This document shows, one piece after another, positions 10,010 to 19,103 of a DNA stretch of 55,689 bases. The first letter of the stretch is position 1. Every line of letters begins with the position of its first letter. A program made the translations under genes and the position numbers. Source of the DNA: Prochlorococcus sp. AG-315-I14 (GTDB lineage Bacteria > Cyanobacteriota > Cyanobacteriia > PCC-6307 > Cyanobiaceae). A model generated the notes under the pieces. The model saw only the letters and a list, made by a program, of their open reading frames with translations, was not told where the DNA came from and did not search any database. The DNA lies in NCBI GenBank assembly GCA_003283665.1, contig QBWF01000005.1:1-55689 (forward strand). The letters run 5' to 3'.

Positions 10010-10306
10010 ATGCAACTTTATGTAGTTACTTGGAAATTTGAATCATCTGAAGATCAGCTTTATTCATCCGAAGCATTGGTGGATTATGTTGAAAGCGGAA
10101 AGTCAGATAATCTAATTGATGGTTATGAAAGAATTGCATGGGCTCATACCCCTCAGGATGGCACAGGTGTAATAATATGTAGGGCTTCTAGTGCTTCTAT
10201 TCTTTTTAAGGTTTTTGCTTCTTGGAGAGATAAATATGGAATGACTTGGGAGTATAAACCTGCCTTGAGTACGGAAGAATTTATTTCCTTGATAAAGGAG
10301 AAATGA
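10010..10306 (+). CDS. DUF3303 family protein
   Basis: The 98-aa protein begins MQLYVVTWKFESSEDQLYSS and has the layout of DUF3303: YVESGKSDNLIDGYERIAWA, GVIICRASSASILFKVFASW, YGMTWEYKPALSTEEFISL. It looks like a small ferredoxin-like dimeric alpha/beta fold. Function is unknown; the family is common in marine cyanobacteria. Confidence 0.75.
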   Translation: MQLYVVTWKFESSEDQLYSSEALVDYVESGKSDNLIDGYERIAWAHTPQDGTGVIICRASSASILFKVFASWRDKYGMTWEYKPALSTEEFISLIKEK

Positions 10307-10676
10307 AATCAAGTTTTGTTTACTGATTACCAAGTTGTAAAAGCTAATATTCAATACATATCTAGATGACACTAAAAACAAGTTTTAATTAATTAGTATC
10401 TATTAGCTTTCCTGCCTTGATTTTGTTGGGTTTTTAATTTTCCTTGACTCCTAGTGAAATTGCCTTCAGTTCAGAATTAATGTTGTTTCCTATTGGTTTC
10501 TTTAATTATTGGCTTTCTAAAAAGCTCTAGAGAAAATGAGTATAATCAATTGATTTTTCATTGAAGGAAAAGATGAAAGTGATTGAATCTTTATTTATTC
10601 ACATTATTTAAAAGATTTCTTTAAAAATAAAATTTCATATGTAATAAGGCAGGATGGTAGAAACGAAGTTTTAAAT
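10307..10676. other. Intergenic region without a recognisable gene (370 bp)
   Basis: AT-rich, with stops in all frames and no convincing RNA structure. It probably holds the promoter of the SulP gene that follows, but no specific site could be supported. Confidence 0.5.
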
Positions 10677-12215
10677 TTGGGTATTTCATTATCAAAGGAG
10701 AGTGTTCTTGCTCCTTCAAAAGATGTATTAGCTGGATTGGTCGTTGCTTTCGCAATGATTCCAGAGGCAATAGCTTTTTCAGGGATCGCAGGAGTCGACC
10801 CAAGAGTTGGATTGTTTGGAGCATTTTTACTCTCAGTAAGCCTCGCGATTTTCGGAGGCAGAATGGCCATGATTACCTCAGTTACAGGTTCTACGGCTCT
10901 TTTGATGACGGGGATTGTGCAACAAGGTGAAAATATTAGTCCTGGACTTGGTTTGCAATATCTTTTGGCTGCTGGCCTCCTTACCGGTTTTCTTCAGATT
11001 GCCTGGGGTTATTTGCGACTTGCTTATCAAATGAGGTTTGTACCTCAACCAGTTATGGATGGCTTCGTAAATGGCTTGGCAATTTTGATTTTTGTTGCTC
11101 AGTTGCCTCATTTGGGTATAAATATTTCTCACTCTGAAACAGTTCTAACTGCCGCCCAAATCTTGCCTGTTTGGGGATTGACGATATTTACTCTATTAAT
11201 TATCTATTTGCTACCCAGAATTACTAAGCTTTTACCCTCTGCATTGGTTGCAATTTTCTGCTGCACAGCTATCTCCATCGGATTCAACTTGAATGTGCCA
11301 ACAGTATCTAATCTAGGAGTGCTTCCTAATGGATTTCCAGGATTTGGTTTCCCAAAAGTTCCATTTAATTTTGAAACACTTGGAATAATTCTCCCAACCG
11401 CGTTAGCGATTTCTCTTGTAGGACTTATGGAAACATTTTTAACACAAGATATCCTTGATGACTTGACTGATAAAAGTACAAATAAAAATGTTGAGGCAAG
11501 AGGTCAAGGAATTGGCAATATAGTTAGCTCTCTTTTTGGAGGCATGGCTGGATGCGCTTTGGTTGGTCAATCTGTTATGAACGTTGGTTATGGAGGTAAA
11601 ACTAGACTTTCTACTTTAAGTTCAGGAGTTTGTTTGATCTCAATGATTCTTATTGCAAAGGATTGGGTGAATCAGATACCAATGGCAACATTGGTTGGAG
11701 TAATGATAATGATTGCTATTAATACTGCAAATTGGGTTTCGATTAAAGATATACGTCGTATTCCTCGAAGTGATAGTTCAGTAATGATATTGACTGTATT
11801 CGTTACAGTAATTACTCATAATTTAGCTCTTGGCCTCCTTTCAGGGGTTGGACTTGCTGCGATTTTGTTTAGTAGAAAGGTTGCTAAGGTTATTAAGGTT
11901 GAGAGTACATTAAATGGAATTAATCATAGAATTTATAAGGTAAAAGGGCAATTATTTTTTGTAAGTAGCATATACTTTAGACAAGGTTTCGAATTACATG
12001 AACATCCTGAAAAAGTAACCATTGATATGGCCGAAGCTCATATATGGGATCAGAGCGGGGTCGCTATTTTAGACCAAGTTATTAGACGAATAAAGTTGGG
12101 TGGTAGCAAGGTTGAAGTGCTTAATCTTAATGATGAAAGTTTGAATCTGTTTTCTCGAATAGGTCAGGCTACTGAAGCTGGAGGCAGAGGAGGAGAATTA
12201 AAATCTGCTCATTAG
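10677..12215 (+). CDS. bicA: SulP family anion transporter, BicA-type bicarbonate transporter
   Basis: The 512-aa protein has a SulP core of roughly a dozen hydrophobic segments (AGLVVAFAMIPEAIAFSGIA at the start, GLMETFLTQDILDDLTDKST mid-protein, GGMAGCALVGQSVMNVGYGG) and a C-terminal STAS domain (about 420-505, VTIDMAEAHIWDQSGVAILD). In marine picocyanobacteria SulP proteins of this type are regarded as BicA, low-affinity Na+-dependent HCO3- uptake for the CO2-concentrating mechanism; sulfate or another anion cannot be excluded. Start is TTG at 10677, just before the conserved first helix. Confidence 0.82.
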   Translation: MGISLSKESVLAPSKDVLAGLVVAFAMIPEAIAFSGIAGVDPRVGLFGAFLLSVSLAIFGGRMAMITSVTGSTALLMTGIVQQGENISPGLGLQYLLAAGLLTGFLQIAWGYLRLAYQMRFVPQPVMDGFVNGLAILIFVAQLPHLGINISHSETVLTAAQILPVWGLTIFTLLIIYLLPRITKLLPSALVAIFCCTAISIGFNLNVPTVSNLGVLPNGFPGFGFPKVPFNFETLGIILPTALAISLVGLMETFLTQDILDDLTDKSTNKNVEARGQGIGNIVSSLFGGMAGCALVGQSVMNVGYGGKTRLSTLSSGVCLISMILIAKDWVNQIPMATLVGVMIMIAINTANWVSIKDIRRIPRSDSSVMILTVFVTVITHNLALGLLSGVGLAAILFSRKVAKVIKVESTLNGINHRIYKVKGQLFFVSSIYFRQGFELHEHPEKVTIDMAEAHIWDQSGVAILDQVIRRIKLGGSKVEVLNLNDESLNLFSRIGQATEAGGRGGELKSAH

Positions 12216-12557
12216 TAGTAAATAAGTTTTCTTATTTAAAATGATTGTAGATTTTCTTAATTGATTGCACTAAAGGCTTATAAGGATTCATTTCCATTTT
12301 TCTTGAGCTGGGTATATTAAATTGTTTTTAAATTTATAATCTGAACCAACCTGAGATCAACCTTTATTTTCGATAGTAATAGTAAGTATTAGTTTCTCTT
12401 ATGACTAGTCGTTTTGGCTTCCTTCATCTTGTTAGAGTTTTTGAGGTTTGATTCTCTATTCGTTATTGGTATTCCACTGAAAAACAAACAATTCTTTGCC
12501 TCAGACTTGTCCAAATATGAATTTGACGTCAATTTGGAAATGATTAATTAAATTGGC
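12216..12557. other. Intergenic region without a recognisable gene (342 bp)
   Basis: Only frames shorter than about 20 codons; no tRNA-like or terminator-like structure found. Confidence 0.45.
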
Positions 12558-12863
12558 ATGCTTGGACTTCTCTTTCTTGGATTTTCTGGTTTAGGTATTT
12601 GGACAGGCTTAACTCTCATGAGGAAAAGCACTAAAAATGATGATATTAAAGAACTTTTATCAGAGATAGGATCGAACATTTTAAAACTACTCGATGTATT
12701 TATTATTTTATTTGAAAACTTTAAAAACCTTATAATGATGCTTAATTATGCAAGGAAGGATCAGGACAAAAATTCATTTGTTAGTGGAGATAAAGAAAAT
12801 AGAGAATTAAGCTCTCCAAAGTTAATAAATATAAAAAACCAAGATGAGAAGAATGTTGCCTGA
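12558..12863 (+). CDS. Hypothetical membrane-anchored protein
   Basis: 101 aa. The N-terminus is a membrane helix (MLGLLFLGFSGLGIWTGLTL), then a charged stretch, a second hydrophobic segment (LLDVFIILFENFKNLIMML) and a lysine-rich soluble tail. No family recognised. It is the first of a run of short membrane-protein genes up to 18.7 kb. Confidence 0.5.
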   Translation: MLGLLFLGFSGLGIWTGLTLMRKSTKNDDIKELLSEIGSNILKLLDVFIILFENFKNLIMMLNYARKDQDKNSFVSGDKENRELSSPKLINIKNQDEKNVA

Positions 12864-12892
12864 TATTTAATGTGACCTTGCAGTTAATGCAC

Positions 12893-12929
12893 AAAAAAAA
12901 TCCCACTAAATGATTTTACACCTAATGGG
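12893..12929 (-). terminator. Rho-independent terminator
   Basis: CCCACTA (12902-12908) pairs with TAATGGG (12923-12929) with one mismatch. On the minus strand a run of eight Ts follows the hairpin. It sits about 120 bp past the stop of the 45-aa minus-strand gene at 13049-13186. Confidence 0.55.
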
Positions 12930-13048
12930 TCTTATTAATTTAATTGTAGAAATCTAAAAATCGTCTATAGATTTTTAATATCTACTCATCCTTTATGGAT
13001 TGGGATTTTGGAAATGGTATTGGTTTTGCTAGAAAAACCTTTCTAAGA

Positions 13049-13186
13049 TTAAGAATCAAATTTTGAAAGATTAGGTCCTGCAATCACACCAACGATTGCG
13101 AAAAGAGCAATTGATAAAACACCAACAAGAGCTGCTGATAGGCTTCCCTCTCCTATAGCGAAGGTTAAGAATGTCAAATGGGGCAT
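13049..13186 (-). CDS. Small membrane protein, 45 aa
   Basis: ATG at 13186; MPHLTFLTFAIGEGSLSAAL, then a helix VGVLSIALFAIVGVIAG and a polar tail PNLSKFDS. The residue composition and a terminator downstream favour a real gene. The single-helix design recalls small photosystem or cytochrome-complex subunits, but it matches none that I recognise. Confidence 0.55.
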   Translation of the reverse strand: MPHLTFLTFAIGEGSLSAALVGVLSIALFAIVGVIAGPNLSKFDS

Positions 13187-13305
13187 TTTCTTTTTGGAGA
13201 TGCAGTTTTAGTAAGCTATATATTTAAACCTACGATTGCCCAAAATTAATGATCTCGTTGCAACTTGAAAAGTTCAGACATTTTAATTAATGCTTTTATT
13301 GGGTT

Positions 13306-13551
13306 CTAAGCAGTAGGGAAATCATTTGGGAACATAGTATCCTTTTCATCTTTTATTGCATTAGTCTCGCCTTTTAGCCAGTCCCTGAAACCGTTAGGCT
13401 TGACTGTTTGAGCATTACGAGCTGCAAAAATGATTACATGAAAGGGTATTACTATCGCAAAGAAAAATAAATGAACTAAATACAAATCCCAAGGAATACC
13501 CTGATATCCATAATCGGGAAAAAATAACGCGGTAAGAAAGGTAAACGACAT
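13306..13551 (-). CDS. Hypothetical small membrane protein
   Basis: 81 aa with one long hydrophobic segment (DLYLVHLFFFAIVIPFHVII, extending to FAA), preceded by FPDYGYQGIPW and followed by a polar tail RDWLKGETNAIKDEKD. The well-defined aromatic and charged blocks suggest a conserved protein; no family recognised. Confidence 0.6.
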   Translation of the reverse strand: MSFTFLTALFFPDYGYQGIPWDLYLVHLFFFAIVIPFHVIIFAARNAQTVKPNGFRDWLKGETNAIKDEKDTMFPNDFPTA

Positions 13552-14244
13552 TGTTCCAATAATTTTGGTATCCTCATCATTATCGAAAAAGGATCAATTC
13601 TTAAGTGGCGGCCACAAATATTAACTTCTAGAAATGGAAATGTTGTTTGAAGTTCTTTTTTAGGCCATGTTTTGGGGCGTTTCTACGAAATATCTATTGT
13701 TTTTGTCTTCAGTATTGATTTAGATAGTTGCAGTATTGAATTTGGTGACAATCAGAGAATTAAAAAAATAAACAGTTTCTAGGAATTTCGAAATCACCTT
13801 GAAGTTGCTTAATAAAAGATTTTTCAATTAAGGTGATATTAAAATTAGTCCAACAAGGGGCAAACAATCTGATGGAACATTTTTACCAAAACTAATACAT
13901 TCTGATACCTGCATATACGTAGTTTAGGGCCAAACGGTGACATTCATTAAAGCAACTAAATCGATTGTTCCTCTCATTGAGGAGAAGGGAAGCATTGATT
14001 AACAGGTGATTAGTCAGTGATTTGCCTATGCAAACCTCCAGAAAATCTATAAATGAATTATCTTGTTGCACGTTGAGAGAAAAGATAATAATAGGACCTT
14101 GAAATTGGATAAAGATTTGATCTCTTGGGATTGAGTAGTCTTATTACTTCACTCATAATTAAATATATGAATATTAACTTGTATAGAGTATTAATGTTTA
14201 ATAGTTATCTTTCTAGGGAACTTTTTATAGGTCTATATTTTATA
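13552..14244. other. Intergenic region (about 690 bp), no gene supported
   Basis: Stops are frequent in all frames. A frame at 14125 on the plus strand reaches 74 codons, but its last third overlaps the better minus-strand frame at 14245-14517. No RNA gene recognised; a small regulatory RNA cannot be ruled out. Confidence 0.4.
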
Positions 14245-14517
14245 TTAATTAATGTAACCTTCAAGAAATTTTACAAGCCAAAAGCTAAAACATATACTGA
14301 CTACTATCCAGACTGTGATTATAATATTCCAAGCTTTCTTGTGTTTTAAAAGGATAACTTTATCAAGTGAGTAAGCTCCTGTAACAGGTATTGCTATTAA
14401 TATTGTCATTTTGAGAAAGACTTCAAGAAAACTTTGCGCAACATTGGGATTGATCAGCCAAGCTATTAGAACCCCACTTATTAAGTAGCCACCATATTGG
14501 ATTAGTTTTCTGAACAT
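14245..14517 (-). CDS. Hypothetical membrane protein, three hydrophobic segments
   Basis: 90 aa: helix YLISGVLIAWLI, helix MTILIAIPVTGAYSLDKVIL and C-terminal helix IIITVWIVVSICFSFWLVKF. It starts with ATG (MFRKLIQYGG). No family recognised. Preferred over the opposing frame because of its regular helix spacing and ATG start. Confidence 0.45.
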   Translation of the reverse strand: MFRKLIQYGGYLISGVLIAWLINPNVAQSFLEVFLKMTILIAIPVTGAYSLDKVILLKHKKAWNIIITVWIVVSICFSFWLVKFLEGYIN

Positions 14518-14750
14518 TTTCCTATATTGAGTTCCTTTTGAAAATTATCTCACTTACTTACTTCACCTCAATCGATTATTTGATTTTTCTAAATGATAGA
14601 AAAAAATTTCTTTTTGAATTTCTATTCTTAATAAGCTATGCACAGCTATGTCTAGTGCTCTTGATTTCAAGATTATGTAAAATAGGCATTTATCTAGGTG
14701 GTAATAATCTGAATTTTCAGCCAGTCTGACTTAATAGATTCCTGTTTAAT

Positions 14751-14966
14751 ATGGAAAAGCTTTTTATTGTTTTCTCTGACTCTGGTAGCTGGATGACTTC
14801 TTATGGCTTTCTTTACAGCGTCCTTATTGTCGGAGCGCTATTAACCGCGGGAGTAGCTTTGTCTGCATTTTCATTTTATGAGGATTTCTATTGGGGAGAT
14901 AAAAACTTTAGAGATCAATTGAGATTTCATCCTTCTTATCGAAGAGGTATGGATAAGGAAAATTAA
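14751..14966 (+). CDS. Hypothetical small membrane protein
   Basis: 71 aa from ATG 14751. A helix (LYSVLIVGALLTAGVALSAF) follows a polar start and precedes an acidic/basic tail (YEDFYWGDKNFRDQLRFHPS, YRRGMDKEN). The composition is that of a real protein; no family recognised. Confidence 0.6.
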   Translation: MEKLFIVFSDSGSWMTSYGFLYSVLIVGALLTAGVALSAFSFYEDFYWGDKNFRDQLRFHPSYRRGMDKEN

Positions 14967-15017
14967 ATAGTTTATCCATGAGTTTTATGAAATTTTATTT
15001 TTAATCTAAAATAATTC

Positions 15018-15185
15018 TTAATCATTATTCTTCGGGTAAAGTTTTGCAATGGCATCATTCTGAACCTTTTTACGTTTATTTTCTTTCTTAGCCTCAGTAA
15101 TTCTCCTTACGAGTATTCCAGGTATAAACCAAATAATTGTTATTAGAGTAAAAATAAATATAGGATTATTGATTGTCATATCCAT
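15018..15185 (-). CDS. Small membrane protein with basic tail, 55 aa
   Basis: From ATG 15185: MDMTINNPIFIFTLITIIWF, IPGILVRRITEAKKENKRKK, then a C-terminal AIAKLYPKNND. One transmembrane helix and a charged cytoplasmic tail. The frame is open further upstream (to 15245), but that extension is low-complexity. Function unknown. Confidence 0.6.
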   Translation of the reverse strand: MDMTINNPIFIFTLITIIWFIPGILVRRITEAKKENKRKKVQNDAIAKLYPKNND

Positions 15186-15403
15186 TAAATTACTTCTTAG
15201 TGACAATAAATAAGAACAATTTATAAATGAAAAAAGATAGGTCATTTTCAGTTTAATTCTTTTTCCTAGACTAATTTATATTATAGGATAATGCTTTTAG
15301 CGTCTTGAAATAATTTTTCGGAAAATATAGTTTATTATGTATGTAGTAAATCCTTAAAGATTCCTAAGATTTAACAGGAAGAAAAAAATTTCTTCCCTTG
15401 GGT

Positions 15404-15649
15404 TTAGGATTGTTCGTCAAGGAAAGTCTTAGATTGCTCAGCAATAACTTGCAAGTAATTATTCTTTATAGTATTTGATGAAGTGATACTATTTCCATTG
15501 AGGTCTTTATGATTTATTTTTATATCTTTACCAGACCAGGCCCTTTGATCCTTAACAAGATTTGATTTCAAGAAAGAGATAGCTCTCTTTGAAATAATAA
15601 ATAAGAATAGTATTATGAAACTAACGAGTATTAATAATTGCATTAACAA
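15404..15649 (-). CDS. Hypothetical membrane-anchored protein
   Basis: 81 aa: one N-terminal helix (LLILVSFIILFLFIISKR) followed by a soluble polar domain of about 60 residues. No family recognised. Confidence 0.45.
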   Translation of the reverse strand: MLMQLLILVSFIILFLFIISKRAISFLKSNLVKDQRAWSGKDIKINHKDLNGNSITSSNTIKNNYLQVIAEQSKTFLDEQS

Positions 15650-15770
15650 GAAATATAATATTTAGATTATATGCTATTTGAGGATTTCATTGTAGTAGTC
15701 AGATATAAATCTTGTTATTAGAACTTATCTACTCAAGGATTGACTATAATTTTTTTATTGGCTAGAAAAA

Positions 15771-16112
15771 ATGTTTTTATTGGCAGATCTTAAAAAAATA
15801 ATTTATATACTCTCTAACATAATAGTTATCCCAGCTTCTTTGTTCCCTCATTTTGAGCTTTTATCAAACATTTCCTTTATTGTTGGGTTCTCTTTTTATC
15901 TATCTCATCATTTTGGGTATGCCATAATTCTTTTGCTTCTATTAATACTTAAAAATAATGCGAATTATAGATTTAGTTTATTGTTGAAGGAGAAGGGACC
16001 AGAAAAAGCCAAGTCAGATATCGAATGCGTACATTTATATGCTTGGTGTACGATATTAAGATATTTTTTAATTGTAATAGCTGCAAATAGGCTTATTTTG
16101 ATTTTTAATTAA
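15771..16112 (+). CDS. Hypothetical membrane protein
   Basis: 113 aa with several hydrophobic segments (IIYILSNIIVIPASLFPHF, YAIILLLLLIL, ILRYFLIVIAANRLILIF) and an internal charged loop LLKEKGPEKAKSDIECVHLY. No family recognised; convergent with the gene at 16123, 10 bp apart. Confidence 0.45.
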   Translation: MFLLADLKKIIYILSNIIVIPASLFPHFELLSNISFIVGFSFYLSHHFGYAIILLLLLILKNNANYRFSLLLKEKGPEKAKSDIECVHLYAWCTILRYFLIVIAANRLILIFN

Positions 16113-16122
16113 ATATTGAAAT

Positions 16123-16428
16123 TTATAAATTTGCAACTATTGACTTGAACATTGCTAGAAACCTATTTCTATTTTTTTCTATTGGTGGACCAATTATGCC
16201 TGTGTCTCGGTTCAATCTTTTTTTTATTTCTTGAACTATTTGTTGATGTTGTTCTTCATTGATTTCTGGGTCTAGTGAAGCGAACCAGTTTTCAAGATCC
16301 CATGATTGACTTCCATTTTTGTGAACTTTTACTTTTGCAACCCCTTCTTGTCCAGTAAAGGAATAATTACCTTGAGGAAGGTTATCAAAGTCAAATTCTC
16401 CTTTTTGCTTTCTGCTGATGTATCCCAT
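16123..16428 (-). CDS. Hypothetical soluble protein
   Basis: 101 aa, starting MGYISRKQKGEFDFDNLPQG; it includes GVAKVKVHKNGSQSWDLENW and a helical charged stretch NEEQHQQIVQEIKKRLNRD. It is soluble with no signal peptide. The composition strongly suggests a real gene; no family recognised. Confidence 0.6.
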   Translation of the reverse strand: MGYISRKQKGEFDFDNLPQGNYSFTGQEGVAKVKVHKNGSQSWDLENWFASLDPEINEEQHQQIVQEIKKRLNRDTGIIGPPIEKNRNRFLAMFKSIVANL

Positions 16429-16639
16429 TTTATTTTAATGCTGAATTTTCGCTCTTCAATATTTTATATGAGCCATTGATTTTGAACTATCTGGACTTTT
16501 TCTATAGCATTTGAAAAGCACTTAACTCCTCAATGGCTTGGTCACCTTTTCTTTTTAACTTCTATTATATGTAGGAAATATTATTTTTATTTGCTTTTTC
16601 CCGTGAGACTGTAATTGTAATAGCAAATAATTATTTTTT

Positions 16640-16816
16640 ATGTGCCCATTTTCTAAGGAATTCTCCCTTCTTGCTAAAACATATGAGTATTCAGATTATT
16701 TAGAGGATTCAGATTGGAAATTTCAAAAATATAACATTGTTAATGCTTTGGGATATTCTGATCTTTTAGAAGATACAGAGTGGGGAACACGATCAGATGA
16801 TTTAGCTGTTGCTTAA
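16640..16816 (+). CDS. Small acidic protein, 58 aa
   Basis: ATG at 16640 opens MCPFSKEFSLLAKTYEYSDY; it contains two related motifs, SDYLEDSDWKF and SDLLEDTEWGT, an internal duplication of an acidic/aromatic unit. No family recognised. The repeated SD-x-LED-x-x-W unit argues against a chance frame. Confidence 0.5.
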   Translation: MCPFSKEFSLLAKTYEYSDYLEDSDWKFQKYNIVNALGYSDLLEDTEWGTRSDDLAVA

Positions 16817-16842
16817 TCTTTTTTAGGAAATGAGTATAATTT

Positions 16843-17343
16843 CTATTCTACTGTAATTAATTTGGATAAACAGTCATGACTTACCCATTCAAGTTGGTGA
16901 TTTTCGTTAGTGTTCCTCGCTAAAATAATAATTGGAATACGTAGATCAGTTTCATCGATTATTTTTCTATATTTCATTAATAAATTGGCATATGATTTAA
17001 ATGTCCATCCATTATTGCCTCTGTTTTTCCAATTTGAAGAGTTTCTAAGAGATCTGTGAAAGTCTTCTATACCAAATTCATGCCAACATTCTTGAATAGC
17101 AAATAAAGGATCACGTCCTTGATCTAATAGTTTTTGATATTGAATTAATTCCGGAGCCTCTTGTGAATTGTCTGGCTGAAGTTCTTTTGCTAACTCATAC
17201 AGGTTAACTTTTTGAAGTTTAAACCAAGATCTATTGAAAAGAAATACTGGAAAATTTAGGGACCATTCAATACCTTCAAGGCTTTCAATAGTAGATTCCA
17301 ATTCAATTAAGTGCTTTCTAAGAAACTTGTATTCTTTTTTCAT
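16843..17343 (-). CDS. Hypothetical soluble protein
   Basis: 166 aa, starting MKKEYKFLRKHLIELESTIE. Notable blocks are QYQKLLDQGRDPLFAIQECW, NRGNNGWTFKSYANLLMKYR and DLRIPIIILARN. No membrane helix or signal peptide. The conserved-looking GNNGWTF loop suggests a family restricted to picocyanobacteria. Function unknown. Confidence 0.65.
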   Translation of the reverse strand: MKKEYKFLRKHLIELESTIESLEGIEWSLNFPVFLFNRSWFKLQKVNLYELAKELQPDNSQEAPELIQYQKLLDQGRDPLFAIQECWHEFGIEDFHRSLRNSSNWKNRGNNGWTFKSYANLLMKYRKIIDETDLRIPIIILARNTNENHQLEWVSHDCLSKLITVE

Positions 17344-17458
17344 TAATTACTTCCTCATAAGTAATTAGTTCTGATAGGTAAAGTAATGCTTGGTAAACTC
17401 TAGATCCAAGTTTAATTATTCCTAGTATATTATGGCAAGGTTCAATTAATTGAATTAA

Positions 17459-17572
17459 ATGACTAAGAGTAATGATAGACCGCCTTGGTTGAACTGGGTT
17501 TACCTCGCGATATTTTTATATTCGACTTTTTTCTTATTTAATTCATGGTCTAATATACTTGTAGTTAAATAA
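17459..17572 (+). CDS. Tiny membrane protein, 37 aa
   Basis: MTKSNDRPPWLNWVYLAIFL followed by YSTFFLFNSWSNILVVK: a polar N-terminus and one helix. No family recognised. Confidence 0.45.
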   Translation: MTKSNDRPPWLNWVYLAIFLYSTFFLFNSWSNILVVK

Positions 17573-17670
17573 TTCAATGAAAACATTGTTGAAGAATTGA
17601 TATTAATTCTATATGAATAATATTATTGTATTTTAAATTTAAACTTTTTACTTTGTTTGAGCTTCTTTTC

Positions 17671-17832
17671 TTATCCAGCGAAAACAGGAAGACCAATAGT
17701 TGCCGTACTTATTAATGCTCCAGCAAAGAAAAGAAAAGGTAGAAATGGGTAATCTTTAATCATCGGAGGTAGTTCTGAATCTATATAGGTAATTATACCA
17801 TACTGAGTATTTATACTCCATTTGAGAGCCAT
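17671..17832 (-). CDS. Small membrane protein, 53 aa
   Basis: ATG at 17832, MALKWSINTQYGIITYIDSE, then a C-terminal helix FLPFLFFAGALISTATIGL. A second in-frame ATG at LPPMIKDYPF would give a 30-aa form. No family recognised. Confidence 0.45.
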   Translation of the reverse strand: MALKWSINTQYGIITYIDSELPPMIKDYPFLPFLFFAGALISTATIGLPVFAG

Positions 17833-18007
17833 GAAGCTATGGCCTCTTTCGTTTATGGTCCTGGTTGTTCTCTTTCTGGCATCATTATTGTTTTTGTCGT
17901 ATGGCTGATGTCCTTATGCTTTCTTCGAAAGAAAATTATTACGCCCTATTGGATTTTGGTGACTTTCTTTTGAGATCTTTATGAGTTTGTTCAAGAGAAT
18001 CATTTCC

Positions 18008-18103
18008 TCAATTGGGGCATGTTTTTCTTTGAAGATCTCTCCATAAGCAAGCCATTAGATATATAAAAGCGGCTATGGATAAATTGAAAAATATAGAATT
18101 CAT
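18008..18103 (-). CDS. Tiny membrane protein, 31 aa, coupled to upstream gene
   Basis: MNSIFFNLSIAAFIYLMACL then WRDLQRKTCPN. Its ATG overlaps the TGA of the upstream frame (ATGA at 18103-18100), the arrangement of translationally coupled genes. This supports both frames despite their size. Confidence 0.45.
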   Translation of the reverse strand: MNSIFFNLSIAAFIYLMACLWRDLQRKTCPN

Positions 18104-18216
18104 ATTAATCCTAGATTTCCAGCAGTAAAACCAACTGCACAAAAGAAAATAAATTCAACCAGGTCTCTGGTTCCAGAGGGAATAGAATTTAATGCAACGT
18201 TAATTCGTTGAGCCAT
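18100..18216 (-). CDS. Tiny membrane protein, 38 aa
   Basis: From ATG 18216: MAQRINVALNSIPSGTRDLV, then a helix EFIFFCAVGFTAGNLGLI. The frame continues upstream to 18291, but the extension looks random. Ends in an ATGA overlap with the 31-aa gene. Confidence 0.45.
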   Translation of the reverse strand: MAQRINVALNSIPSGTRDLVEFIFFCAVGFTAGNLGLI

Positions 18217-18474
18217 TTGACCTTGTACTCGCAGGTGAAAATAAAAGATAGTGAATTTTCTTGCTTCATGTGTTCCATAGAAAGGGAACAAGCCGTATTT
18301 TTATAATTTCTACTTATTTGGTGCCAGGCTTATTTGGAGAATATGAGTTAGGAGTAATTAAATTTATACTTAGCTTGTGCCAATATTTATACCATCACTC
18401 TATTAAATATTGGGTTTGAATCTTTGAAATAGATCTATATTGATTAGATTTTTGCTCTTCGCGTTTTTAAGGTT

Positions 18475-18636
18475 CTAGCCGAAAATTCTTCCTCGAATGT
18501 GGTCCAGAGATGGACCTCGCTTTTTCTCTTCTTTTGTAAGTGGAATCCAGTTCCAATCACAACTAACTGTTATAAGGTAACCAACTAGTAAGTGCCAAAA
18601 CAATATTGATAATGGATGATCTAAATGTGGAGCCAA
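18475..18636 (-). CDS. Possible small membrane protein, 53 aa, TTG start
   Basis: A frame from TTG 18636 gives MAPHLDHPLSILFWHLLVGY, LITVSCDWNWIPLTKEEKKR, GPSLDHIRGRIFG: one helix and a basic tail. The composition looks protein-like, but the frame lacks an ATG and could be the 3' part of a decayed gene. Confidence 0.35.
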   Translation of the reverse strand: MAPHLDHPLSILFWHLLVGYLITVSCDWNWIPLTKEEKKRGPSLDHIRGRIFG

Positions 18637-19103
18637 AAGTAAGACCTATTCAATTAGCTGATGATAACTAAGTTAAGAAGAATATGTTGTTGGATCTGAA
18701 AAACAATTATTTTAGGGTAAATTTTCTTAATCTTAATAGGATTTTTTATTAACTTTTTTGATTTAATTGATAGACAGGAATCATTTTTCTTACTTTATGT
18801 TATTTCTTTTGGAGAAGATGCCTTTTGGATTAAGAAAAGAATGAGTTTGATTTTGTTTCTCATGTATCTTAATCTTTAAGATAAGTAAAAAAACTTAGTT
18901 TGGAGTAGGGTTGTATCTTGGATTCTGTGTGAACAAGTAGAAATAGCTCAAATCAATTCAGGAAGAGAGATGATTCATTGTAAAAGGTTCCTTGAAAATG
19001 GAATAAAGATTTGTTTTAGAGTGTATTTTTAGTTAAAGTTTTTTTAATTTTCAACTATGAGTTGAAAATTTTAATCAGAATAATAATTGCAGTTAATTAC
19101 TAA
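18637..19103. other. Intergenic region (467 bp) upstream of the lectin pilin
   Basis: Very AT-rich with stops in all frames; no recognisable promoter motif or RNA. It leads directly into a pilin gene without a usual start codon, so the 5' end of that gene may have decayed here. Confidence 0.4.

Noticed and set aside
14125..14349. 74-aa plus-strand frame
   Set aside because: Its last third overlaps a minus-strand frame with regular membrane helices; composition is poor and it has no ribosome site.
14538..14729. 63-aa plus-strand frame with TTG start
   Set aside because: Low-complexity Phe/Leu composition in an AT-rich gap, no ATG and no partner; likely chance.
17834..17980. Plus-strand 44-aa frame (MASFVYGPGCSLSG...)
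   Set aside because: Competes with the small minus-strand gene region and has a random-looking tail; not supported.
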